Shown one piece after another: positions 33,835-56,353 of a DNA stretch of 64,000 bases. The position numbers and the translations under genes are program-made. The DNA comes from Astropecten irregularis. Its lineage: Eukaryota > Echinodermata > Asteroidea > Paxillosida > Astropectinidae. The notes beneath the pieces were generated by a model, which saw nothing but the letters and a program-made list of their open reading frames with translations, did not search any database and was not told the DNA's origin. Location of the stretch: assembly GCA_963971285.1 (NCBI GenBank), contig OZ020251.1, positions 3,286,001 through 3,350,000 of the forward strand, read 5' to 3'. Numbering within the stretch: the first letter of the stretch is position 1; every line of letters starts with the position of its first letter.

Positions 33835-34803
33835 ATGAAACGTTTAAGTCACAGGTTCAGCATGGAGCAGATTCTTTCACTGCGCGTGTACAAGATCGTT
33901 GTGGGGATTTTAGGCATTTTAGGCAACGGTCTGGTGTGCCTTGTCATCGGTAAAGTGTCTGCTCTACACACTCGTACCAATGCCTTCATCTTCCATCAAG
34001 CTTTGGTTGACTTTCTAGGATCCATGTTTATCTTATTAGACACCGAGATCCCACTGCCTGACATCATACCTGACAATGCTGGAGGAGCAATACTCTGTCT
34101 CCTCTGGGTCCATCCAAATGTCATGTTTATGGTGTTCTCCGTATCTACGTATAACCTTCTTGCGATGACTGCAGAGCGGTATTTCGCCATCGTTCATCCA
34201 TTTGCGTACCAGGTAGCCTTCGCGCATCGTCCTGTGCTGAAAACCGGTATGGTTATCGCGTCATGCTGGACTTTGGGTGTCATTGCACTTCTTCCGGTCT
34301 TTGGTATGTTTGAATTTCGAAACGGGGACTGTCTTTCTATTCCAGGATCAAACGCCCTTGGGATCCTGGTAATAGTCATCTTGTACCTGGCACCCGTTGC
34401 TTTCATGCTGTTCGCGTACATTCGCACCAGCTTGGAGCTGAAGAGAGGAGCCGTCAGGGTGGGTCCCACCTCCGGTCAAGCAGCAGGTATGGCAGAGTCA
34501 CTGCTCCGGGCAAGACGCAACACCTTCAAGACCCTCCTGATTGTATTCACCACCTTCATGATCTGCTGGACTCCAAATCAAGTCATATTCTTCATGTTCA
34601 ACCTCGGTTATCAACTCGATTTCAGCGCGTGGTACTACCCACTCTCTGTGGGTATGGTAGCCACAAATTCCTGCATCAACCCAATCATCTACGCTTTCAA
34701 GTACAATCAGTTTCGCAAAGGTCTACGAGGCATTTTCTGTCCGAAAAGCCGCCATGATGTCAGCTTGGAAATCGAATCAGTTACACAATCGGTTCAACCC
34801 TAA
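33835..34803 (+). CDS. Intronless class A (rhodopsin-type) orphan GPCR
   Basis: A 322-aa single-exon receptor. TM1 carries GNGLVCLVIG; TM2 LVDF; TM3 ends in AERYFAIVHPF (ERY instead of DRY); TM6 has FMICWTPNQV (CWTP for CWxP); TM7 has NSCINPIIYAFKYNQFRKG (NPxxY followed by helix 8). Cysteines before TM3 (AILCLL) and in loop 2 (NGDCLS) could form the usual disulfide. The third intracellular loop is short, with LLRARRNTFKTLL before TM6, and the tail is about 25 aa. A second Met 27 nt downstream (MEQIL) is an alternative start. Intronless rhodopsin-type receptors form large lineage-specific expansions in echinoderms; ligand cannot be read from sequence. It is transcribed opposite to the receptor genes on either side, with no sign of co-regulation. 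An inverted degenerate copy lies 1.2 kb upstream. Confidence 0.93.
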   Translation: MKRLSHRFSMEQILSLRVYKIVVGILGILGNGLVCLVIGKVSALHTRTNAFIFHQALVDFLGSMFILLDTEIPLPDIIPDNAGGAILCLLWVHPNVMFMVFSVSTYNLLAMTAERYFAIVHPFAYQVAFAHRPVLKTGMVIASCWTLGVIALLPVFGMFEFRNGDCLSIPGSNALGILVIVILYLAPVAFMLFAYIRTSLELKRGAVRVGPTSGQAAGMAESLLRARRNTFKTLLIVFTTFMICWTPNQVIFFMFNLGYQLDFSAWYYPLSVGMVATNSCINPIIYAFKYNQFRKGLRGIFCPKSRHDVSLEIESVTQSVQP

Positions 34804-35224
34804 ATAGAATGTCTGCCAATTTAATGACACCAATTTCAATCTTCAATCTGCTATTCGACTCTTTGCCCAGCATTTTGCTCAATGACTGAGTACATCGGTG
34901 TGGTTCATTTAAATCGATGTTTTTTCATCTCCATTGCGAAGGGGACTGCTTGTATATTTCCAGAGTATCAACTTAATATCAAAGAACAGATCCGGCCGGA
35001 AAATCAAAAGCTCGGCAGGGCATAGACCCAAAGGTACTTAAAGAATTAAAATTCACGTATTCGGAAATCTCTTTGTAAACTTTACCTTACATAGTCAAGG
35101 GAATCAAGTCAGTTACAACATGCATGATAAGTTAATTTTCGGAACTGCATTGGCTAGTTGTAGGACGTGAGGGCCTATAGGAGTAACGATGATAGTGGAA
35201 AATGCATCATGCATAATGCAAGCA
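34804..35224. other. GPCR 3' flank
   Basis: AT-rich and non-coding. No clean AATAAA was located immediately after the stop. No other feature seen. Confidence 0.4.
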
Positions 35225-35620
35225 TCGTCTCCTATTTATTTGAAGGTATAATTTATTATTGGTAAAGAACATCACTCACACTTTGCCTGATCCAGCAAAT
35301 ATATAATAATGATAAACCTGTGAAAATATGAGCTCAATGGGACATCTGAGTTACGAGAAAATAGCGGAAACACGACTCAATTTTTCTTACAAAACATGAA
35401 GAATGGTTTTGATCTTACCCAGAAATCAAAACTGTTTTAGGTATTTATTTTTTACTAACAATACTCACACTTTGCCTGATCCAGCAAGTTTATAATATGA
35501 TAACCTGTGAAAATATGAGTTTAATCGGACATTAGAGTCACGATAAAATAGCGAAAACCCGAACCAATTTGTCTTATAAAACATAAATAATGGTTTTGAT
35601 CTTACCCAGAGATCAAAACT
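35225..35620. repeat. ~175-bp tandem duplication
   Basis: Two diverged copies sharing ACTTTGCCTGATCCAGCAA, CCTGTGAAAATATGAG and GGTTTTGATCTTACCCAGA. A third, shorter relative is at about 47435-47550 in gene B. Confidence 0.65.
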
Positions 35621-35755
35621 GTTTTCGGTCTTTATTTTTAATAATTTCTGGAAAAATATACCATCAGGAGGATATATTATAACGGTATGTTTCTACCTGC
35701 ACCATCTTCATATCCTGAAAGTTATACGTACATCTTTGAACATTTGTTTCTTTCC
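35610..35755. mobile_element. TTAA MITE fragment
   Basis: Right part of the family: AACGGTATGTTTCTACCTGC, TTCATATCCTGAAAGTTATA, truncated before the terminal TTAA. Confidence 0.65.
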
Positions 35756-35759
35756 TCCC

Positions 35760-36350
35760 ATACTCAACACACCCACACCACCCATACCCCTACCTCTACC
35801 TCTTCCCCATCCCTGTCCTCTCCCGCTTCCTTCCACCCCCTTTTTCCTCCTCCACATACACCACACCCCACCTTTACCTAAAACCTTCTTCCCCCTTATG
35901 TCTTTCCCCTCATCCGTTCTTCCTCCTAAAGCCCACCGCACACTATACGATCCGACATTCCGACTAGGACCCGACTGGTTTTTGGAAGGATCGCAAAGCA
36001 TTCTGGGAGTCTTAACCGTGATTGTTCCCAGTCGCAGACCCACTCTGATGGCCAGTCGGCAAGATTCGACTGTCGAATCACGGTTAATACTCCCAGAATG
36101 CTTTGCGATCCTTCCAAAAACCAGTCGGGTCATAGTCGGATCGTATAGTGTGCGGTGGGCTTTACACACCCCACCCTACCCCTACCCCTACCTCCATTTT
36201 CCTTCCCCCATCCCTGAATTCTCCTCTCTTTTTCTCAATTTTCTTTTGGTATTTTTGTTCCCACTTCCTACATTCCCCTCCCCTGTCCTTTTCGATATTA
36301 ATCCCCCGCCCCATCCTTACTCCCACCACCTTCATGTATAACAATTTTCA
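35760..36350. repeat. Pyrimidine-rich tract split by a foldback element
   Basis: CCCATACCCCTACCTCTACC-type sequence covers 35760-35925 and resumes at 36165-36330. The foldback element at 35929-36162 has inserted into it. ORFs here are compositional. Confidence 0.6.
35929..36162. mobile_element. Foldback MITE with ~100-bp arms
   Basis: Ends AAGCCCACCGCACACTATAC and its complement, flanked by TA on both sides. Arms are nearly identical (AGCATTCTGGGAGT/ACTCCCAGAATGCT), indicating a young element. Confidence 0.8.
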
Positions 36351-36359
36351 GATAGAGCT

Positions 36360-37780
36360 ATAGACATATGATGCCTCTTAAAGTTTTTTTTCTCGAGATC
36401 GGTATACAATACACTGATAAAAGCTTGTGAAAACCCTTAGAACGCATTCTGGTTCTTCCTATTTTCTGTGTTACAAATAAGGAAAGGTAAGATATCTCTC
36501 TATATTTATCTATCAAATTGTTTGTTCTGTGGTCAGACGATTGGGACCTGTCTCTTTTTCTGCTTTCCACATGCCACATGTATGATTTTGCTCCCCCTTT
36601 CACACACGCTTTACCCTTTAATAGAAACGACTTCAATTTTAATTTTAATCATGGCCCTGGAGCTGGGCATGCAGGGGACAGTCAGCAAAACAGCCTTGTA
36701 TTTGAATCCTAACTGCCCCTTACTGAGATCCAGCAGTTTTCACTACAACTAGGCCACGAGAATCACCATAATCAGTATAATTTGTATGACAGGAGTGTAA
36801 GGATTGGGCGGTGCAAAGCATAATGATAAATTTACATCTCCTATACTGAAGACGCGTTGTGCAGAGTTAGTAACGCGGTTTACCAATGCCATAATTTCAT
36901 AGCCAAAAGTTGTGCTCCCATATTGCCTATCGGTTTGAACTGATTAAAATGCGCCATTTAATAATAAAGCTGCGACGAATTTCATCTGATTGACCTTCGT
37001 GGCAAACAATTTTAAACCATTATCACGAAAGGAAAATGCAAATCGGAAATCAATCGTCGAAAAATGTGCTTAGGCCTAATGCCTTGCAACGTTATGAGAG
37101 CATAGACCAATCCAATGGCACAATATATATACACAATCTGCCATTACTGCGGTGTCCCCGCCCTGTTGTGTGTTATTTTAACAAACATGCATTTGATAGG
37201 GACATCTTTATGTAAGCATGTTAGTTTATTATCTTTAAATGTGTCATACTTTTCCGTAATTCGTTCTAGGAGGAAATAACATGTTTTAATTGTAATTAAT
37301 ACAAGTAATTAACTGCTTATCACCTAAAATAATGACTTGAAATAATTTAAAAGAATGCTTGGAGTTAAGGAGGGCCTAACGTTTCGATCTAAGCAGGATC
37401 TTTATAAACGCCCATCCTAGCTCCAAACGTTTAAATTAAAATATCATTGTTTGCGAAATGTTTCTGTATATTAAATCTAAATCTCACTTGGTAAACTGGC
37501 CCTCCCTCATGGGCTTTGAAAATACAATTGATCTGACAATGTTAGGCCTATGCTATCTTGCTATTTCATAAACCACGCAAAAATGTTTCTGCAAAAATAA
37601 AAATGAATTTGATGGTCGCATGCGTTACTGGTTTACTTCATGATATGCCATCATGTATCATACACAATTCACATATAATTATGTGAACGTTCTTCATCCG
37701 ATATACCGTTCCCTATTCTAGCCAAAACATCTAAAAAAAAACCTGCAAATTTTAAAATCCTTTATACGCTTATTGTAATT
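36360..37780. other. Intergenic, no gene supported
   Basis: AT-rich. A segment at 37360-37440 has the ACGTTTCGATCTAAGCAGGA motif shared with 42600-42660, 46120-46240 and 57605-57625, so it is a dispersed repeat. Nothing else recognised. Confidence 0.4.
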
Positions 37781-37886
37781 GGAGAACCTGTCTTCTAGTC
37801 AACAGCGCACGCGCACGCACGCGCAAAACAACGCGTGCATGCTCATTGCGCTGTTGACTTGGAGACCGGTTCTCCAAAGTCTCCCA
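37781..37886. mobile_element. CpG-rich foldback MITE
   Basis: Short copy: GGAGAACCTGTCTTCTAGTC and the complement ending TCTCCAAAGTCTCCC around a GCACGCGCACGCACGCGC core. Confidence 0.75.
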
Positions 37887-38357
37887 TTACCATGGCATAT
37901 ACACAAGTAAATGGTGTTAATATCTTTTATCAATAATCTTCATTCAACCGGTAAGCACCATGTTTATACTTGTTGCCGTAGTTTTAAATATTTACATGCA
38001 AGCTCATAACAATATGAGCTTAACCTAGACAATGTAGAAGCAGTTGAGATACATTTTAGTATTAAAATCCATAGTTTATATATTTACAAAGAAAAGTATC
38101 ATTATGGTATCAAATATAATTCTAGCTGTAGCATAGATTAAATGGAAATTTATTTCAAATAATCAAAAATAATAATATCAATTATAATATAGACATTTAT
38201 AATGCGCAACATATCCAACCAGAGGGTGCAAAAGGGCATATATAAAAAAGCATCCGTTGTTTTGTAAAAATTTATGTGAACACAATTTGCATTGCAAATA
38301 TAGGAGTGAATTATAAATGTTCTCTTTCAAAAAAAAAAGGTGACAATATAAAATAGA

Positions 38358-38527
38358 AAGATACAAATAGCACTTTATTGACAAATTAGAGATACAATTA
38401 ATATGAGCTTTCGTAGCAACAACTACTTCATCATATGCATTTGGTAGAGTAGTTGTTGCTACGAAAGCTCATGCACATTTTAAACTCTAGTTAGTCAATA
38501 AAGTGCTACTTGTATTTCTTTATTTTA
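38358..38527. mobile_element. Palindromic element, ~170 bp
   Basis: ATGAGCTTTCGTAGCAACAA (from 38401) and its complement ending at 38472 lie inside outer arms carrying CACTTTATTGAC and GTCAATAAAGTG. Confidence 0.7.
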
Positions 38528-38757
38528 TATTGTTATCTGACTGACACGGCTACCCATCATTATATTAAAATAAGATGAATAATTTTAAGGTATGAAATGG
38601 ACCTTCTATTTCATATGCAATGTAAATTATCCTTATTTTTAAACAAAAGAAAATCCACGAAGCAACTGTTGGTTATAAACAGCCTGTTAATGTTAATGAT
38701 TATGCACTTTATGCACGGTTCTTTTATCTTTTGTAAATTTTTTTTTGAAATTGCTCA

Positions 38758-40340
38758 TCTAATCGTCCTTCCAGTCTTTGGAGAGGGCAGGTATCTATGA
38801 TGTGATCCATTGTCTGTTCCTCTTCACAAGCACATAGTGGGCTAGGGCTACTGCCTCATCAGTGAAGGCTGGTCAAGCAGTTGCCACCTGGTTTACTGCA
38901 TGGAGGGCATCTAATCCTCCTACCAGTCTTTGGAGAGGGCAGGCATCTATGATGTGATCCATTGTCTGTTCCTCTTCACAAGCACATAGTGGGCTAGGGC
39001 TACTGCCTCATCAGTGAAGGCTGGTCAAGCAGTTGCCACCTGGTTTACTGCATGGAGGGCATCTAATCCTCCTACCAGTCTTTGGAGAGGGCAGGCATCT
39101 ATGATGTGATCCATTGTCTGTTCCTCTTCACAAGCACATAGTGGGCTAGGGCTACTGCCTCATCAGTGAAGGCTGGTCAAGCAGTTGCCACCTGGTTTAC
39201 TGCATGGAGGGCATCTAATCCTCCTACCAGTCTTTGGAGAGGGCAGGCATCTATGATGTGTTCTGTTCCTGTTTCACAAGCACATAGTGGGCTAGGGCTC
39301 CTGCCCCATCAGTGAAGGCTGGTCAAGCAATTGCCACCTGGTTTACTGCATGGAGGGCATCTAATCCTCCTACCAGTCTTTGGAGAGGGCAGGCATCTAT
39401 GATGTGTTCTGTTCCTGTTTCACAAGCACATAGTGGGCTAGGGCTCCTGCCCCATCAGTGAAGGCTGGTCAAGCAGTTGCCACCTGGTTTACTGCATGGA
39501 GGGCATATAATCCTCCTACCAGTCTTTGGAGAGAGCAGGCATCTATGATGTGTTCTGTTCCTGTTTCACAAGCACATAGTGGGCTAGGGCTCCTGCCCCA
39601 TCAGTGAAGGCTGGTCAAGCAATTGCCACCTGGTTTACTGCATGGAGGGCATCTAATCCTCCTACCAGTCTTTGGAGAGGGCAGGCATCTATGATGTGTT
39701 CTGTTCCTGTTTCACAAGCACATAGTGGGCTAGGGCTCCTGCCCCATCAGTGAAGGCTGGTCAAGCAGTTGCCACCTGGTTTACTGCATGGAGGGCATCT
39801 AATCCTCCTACCAGTCTTTGGAGAGGGCAGGCATCTATGATGTGTTCTGTTCCTGTTTCACAAGCACATAGTGGGCTAGGGCTCCTGCCCCATCAGTGAA
39901 GGCTGGTCAAGCAGTTGCCACCTGGTTTACTGCATGGGGGGCATCTAATCCTCCTACCAGTCTTTGGAGAGGGCAGGCATCTATGATGTGTTCTGTTCCT
40001 GTTTCACAAGCACATAGTGGGCTAGGGCTCCTGCCCCATCAGTGAAGGCTGGTCAAGCAGTTGCCACCTGGTTTACTGCATGGAGGGCATCTAATCCTCC
40101 TACCAGTCTTTGGAGAGGGCAGGCATCTATGATGTGATCCATTGTCTGCTCCTCTCCACAAGCACATAATGGGCTAGGGCTCCTGAACCTTTTGTAAAGG
40201 CTGGCCAAGCAGTTGCCTCCTGGTTTGCTGCATGGAGGGCATCTAATCCTCCTTCCAGTCTTTGGAGAGGGCAGGCATCTATGATGTGTTCTGCTCCTCT
40301 CCACAAGCACATAGTGGTCTAGGGCTCCTGCCCCATTTGT
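38758..40340 (-). repeat. Satellite-like array of LINE 3' coding fragment, 146/152-bp units
   Basis: About ten units, with CTAATCCTCC recurring at 38911, 39063, 39215 (152 bp), 39361, 39507, 39653, 39799, 39945, 40091 (146 bp) and 40243 (152 bp). On the minus strand a unit encodes CACGEEQTMDHIIDACPLQR. This is the Cx2CxnHxxxC-type tail typical of the end of LINE reverse transcriptase/RNase H proteins. Neither 146 nor 152 is divisible by 3, so the array is not coding. Outer units are more diverged than central ones. Downstream of gene B. Confidence 0.85.
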
Positions 40341-40413
40341 GAAGGCTGGCCGAGTATGGACCATGTCCAGTCCTGAATCTATTGAGAGTTGACCACTGTC
40401 TCCTTGGGAGAAT

Positions 40414-53282
<12,869 letters not shown>

Positions 53283-53789
53283 AGCACTGGGACTTCCGAC
53301 ACGTAGTGAATGAAAGTGAACAATGGCATGTAGGTTCTCAGTTTGTGCGAGGGGAAAATACCTCGACGTACTAACCTAAACAAGTACGTGTTTGTGATCA
53401 TACAAACCATATATTTCTTGTTTCATTTTCTGATCTGAAGGAAGTCAGAAATTAAATAGTGCATTTCCAAATGGATAATCTCAATATATACTCAATATAT
53501 AGCTATGTCGTGTTTGCATGTATATACAAATGTTAACAGTATTTGAAATGTAAATAATTATGATAATTGCATAGGCCTACATGTACAGTTGTATATATTA
53601 TCCTAAATGGGACCTTAGGGAGACATTCCAATAGGTTTGGTTGTGCACTGAACTTTACTTACCTATTTCTAAACATCCTACAAACCAATAAACTTGAAAT
53701 TGACATATACAGTATGTTTTTGTTGAGAGCATTCTCTAGTTTCTATAAAAATTTGGACAATAAAAATGTGTCTATAAAAGGTACCTAAA

Positions 53790-53880
53790 AAATTAAGGAG
53801 ACATCAAAATGTCTCCTTAATGTTCGGTGTCTCCCTAAGGTCGAATTTATAGCAAACCTTGTCTCCCTAAGGTCCGATCC
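53790..53880. repeat. Hairpin with GGAGACA arms
   Basis: AAGGAGACATCAAAATGTCTCCTT is a tight hairpin at about 53795-53818. GTCTCCCTAAGGTC recurs just after it and, in reverse (GACCTTAGGGAGACA), at 53610. Probably a small MITE spanning 53605-53878. Confidence 0.5.
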
Positions 53881-53938
53881 AGGTGAATATAGTTATTGCC
53901 CAGTACAAGTCTTTTCCTTTCATTTTTATGAGACTGAA

Positions 53939-54190
53939 ACAGAATGCACACTGTCAACATTTTCGGTAACAATCCCGGTAACATGTTGCCCGTAAACCTT
54001 GTTGCTGAAAATGGTGTCAGTGTACACAGAGCAAAACGAGTTTGGTAACATGTCGCAGCAACATCTCGGTAACATGTTGGCCAAATGTTGCTAGTGTGCA
54101 CAGGGCACAGTCATGTTGCCCAGGTATGTTGCCCTAACTGGGCAACATGTTAAAAATTTCACCGAAAATGTTGACAGTGTACACTCTGAT
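53939..54190. mobile_element. Inverted-repeat MITE with GGTAACATGTTG motifs
   Basis: Arms CACTGTCAACATTTTCGGT and ACCGAAAATGTTGACAGTGT. The interior repeats GGTAACATGTTGCC several times. Between genes B and C. A split relative is at 59053-59470. Confidence 0.75.
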
Positions 54191-55115
54191 TTAGTTATTC
54201 ACTTTGAAATACATATAATATGAATTTTCTTATCATAATTTTCCTTATCGCATAAATATTTGATGTGTTCTCCAAAGATGGCGTCGAAAGGGCGCCCTCA
54301 TGAGGGAAACAGAGACGAAAGGAAAACAAAATAACAAGAAATAGACGATGATTATTTATGTATCAGCACATAATTATATTCTTGATTTTATTGCGTTGGA
54401 CTGATATTTCCGATAATAAGCACATTTTATTTTAAATCAAAATTTGGCAAAGGCATTCAGATAATATCATTATTGCAAAATATAATTTTATAAGGGAAAT
54501 CGCAAAGGTGAATATTTCGTTAAAATAGTGATGACTATAAAGCGTATACAAAAGCGGTTGAAAATATTGCAAATTTAAAGGACAGGCATGTGAACATTTA
54601 GATAATTATTACTTTCAAGGCACAGCGCTTTCTATTAAATGTGAAAACATTTTGTCTATTTATTCGGAATTTGTTTTCAATTAACTTTAACATTTCAGAT
54701 AATAATTATTATTAGAAATGAGATCGTATCCAAAACGGGATCTCTAAGGCTTGGTCTAGGTAATCCCTCCATTACAAATGTATTGGAAGACGCAGCCCAT
54801 AGGCTCTGGGTGTCCGTTTCTGACACAGCTATAGCTTAATATGGATGTCAGTACTGACGTCAGAGTTTCTTATATTATATACAGAGATGTTGACTGGTCC
54901 GCGTCGACGCTGGTTCCGATAGCACATTTTGCTGTTAGGGGTGCAGACCAGTGAATAATTTCACATAAGGTCCTATGTTTAATGGCCAATTAAAACAAAG
55001 AGGTTTTGCTTGAAATGCTCACAACTTTTTGAGGCGATCAAGTTAAGTTTTTTTTGCTGCCATACTGGTTTTATTCACCAAGATTTTTGGTGCTTCAGCA
55101 CATTTTGATGCTTAA
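54191..55115. other. Intergenic, no feature recognised
   Basis: AT-rich, no ORF above background and no internal symmetry seen. Confidence 0.4.
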
Positions 55116-55119
55116 ATTG

Positions 55120-55466
55120 TAATATAATTTTTTTGGTTTTTGTCAGCCAAATGCAGATTCATTTTCAAAAATATCACGGAAAAAAAGGTAACAGTCATGT
55201 GTGAAATATTCAGTCCCATACGGTGCCCCTTTTCGAGAACTTCAACTTTGAAAACACCGATAGCATCTTCTCATGGTTATTATCTTTAAAAGGTAAAATG
55301 GTTCTTGGTCATTGATTTTCCTAATTTCTGGGTAAATACAGCATTTCAGGCAAACAACCAACCTTACAGTAGCTTTCCATAGCCATATTTATACTATATA
55401 TAGGTAAACATGAGGATATTTCAGTTTCGGTATGCTAACGAAGTGTGATACATGTAGTTCCTTAAA
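55120..55466. mobile_element. TTAA MITE, decayed
   Basis: GGTTTTTGTCAGCCAAATGC, CATACGGTGCCCCTTTTCG and AAGTGTGATACATGTAGTTC retain the family order; termini degenerate. Confidence 0.65.
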
Positions 55467-55904
55467 GCAGCTCTATGAAATTGACACCAAGATAATGAGT
55501 ATAGGACAGGTTAGTCGAAACGTTGAGACCAAAATGTGCAAGGGGTATCATGAACAGGAAATATTACATGGTGTTACTGCAAGCCGATTTTTACATTAAT
55601 TCTTACAATTTTCAAATAATGCATCACAGCTTACTCCAAATTCCAAACTGTGCACACAAATAATTATACCTGTTTACCAGACAAAAAATAAAGCATGCTG
55701 AGTGGCGTAAAAATACAACAGAAAATTGTTCAAGTGACGTAAAGGCTTCTGGCACTCGGGCGGTCAAGATTCTGGTCGTGACAGTGAGTTGCATGAATTG
55801 ACCGGAAGTATGCTTTGCATTGTGGGACAGTTGTCGACCATATAGTAACCCGGAACCCAGTATATAATAATTGTGAGCTCACGAAATAACTTAGGTCTGC
55901 TCTT

Positions 55905-56045
55905 TCGCAAAACGAGCAAAGATAATTGACTAAAAATTGGGACACCACCGACGTAGGGCTGGATGGCTCAGTTGGAAGAGCGCCTGTACTGGTTTTCAGG
56001 AGGTCGCCGGTTCGAATCCCGCTCTAGTCAATTTTTCTTTGCTCA
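55905..56045 (+). mobile_element. tRNA-headed SINE with best-preserved tRNA-like fold
   Basis: From about 55964: GGCTGGATGGCTCAGTTGG to GTTCGAATCCCGCTCTAGTC. The acceptor and D stems can pair (with wobbles), but the anticodon stem is only 4 bp with a 10-nt loop, and the T stem has a mismatch. Called SINE rather than tRNA. Downstream of gene C. Confidence 0.7.
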
Positions 56046-56353
56046 CTCAGTTCAGCTCTTTCGCACGGATAGCTACACATGCATATCGTGTACAATAGTG
56101 CTAGCTGTCCCACAATGCAATTCTTATATACATTCACTGCACACTTCCGGCTTATACGCGAAAGGGTTTGTGGATGCGTACAACCGCGGAGCTATCAATT
56201 ATAGCTCAATGGTAAAACCCTTATTACTTTATACTCCAAGAATGAAACAGCCGTCGGAACATTATAAATGTCTCTCTATTGCATGTTTAACCATTGACAC
56301 TTTGCTGTTAACTCAGACTTGTGACTGTTTCCGTAGATCAGACGTCTGACACC

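Noticed and set aside
35736..36341. 201-aa plus ORF rich in Pro/Leu/Ser
   Set aside because: It runs through a pyrimidine-rich tract and both arms of a foldback MITE, so it is compositional.
38758..40340. CRISPR-like array
   Set aside because: Head-to-tail units without unique spacers, in a eukaryotic context.
40053..40364. 103-aa minus ORF as a functional LINE gene
   Set aside because: It contains only the terminal finger of a LINE protein, repeated in a tandem array whose unit breaks frame. Treated as repeat.
55964..56033. Possible tRNA gene
   Set aside because: A and B boxes and acceptor pairing exist, but the anticodon arm and T stem are defective and the flanks match three other dispersed copies. 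It is a SINE head.
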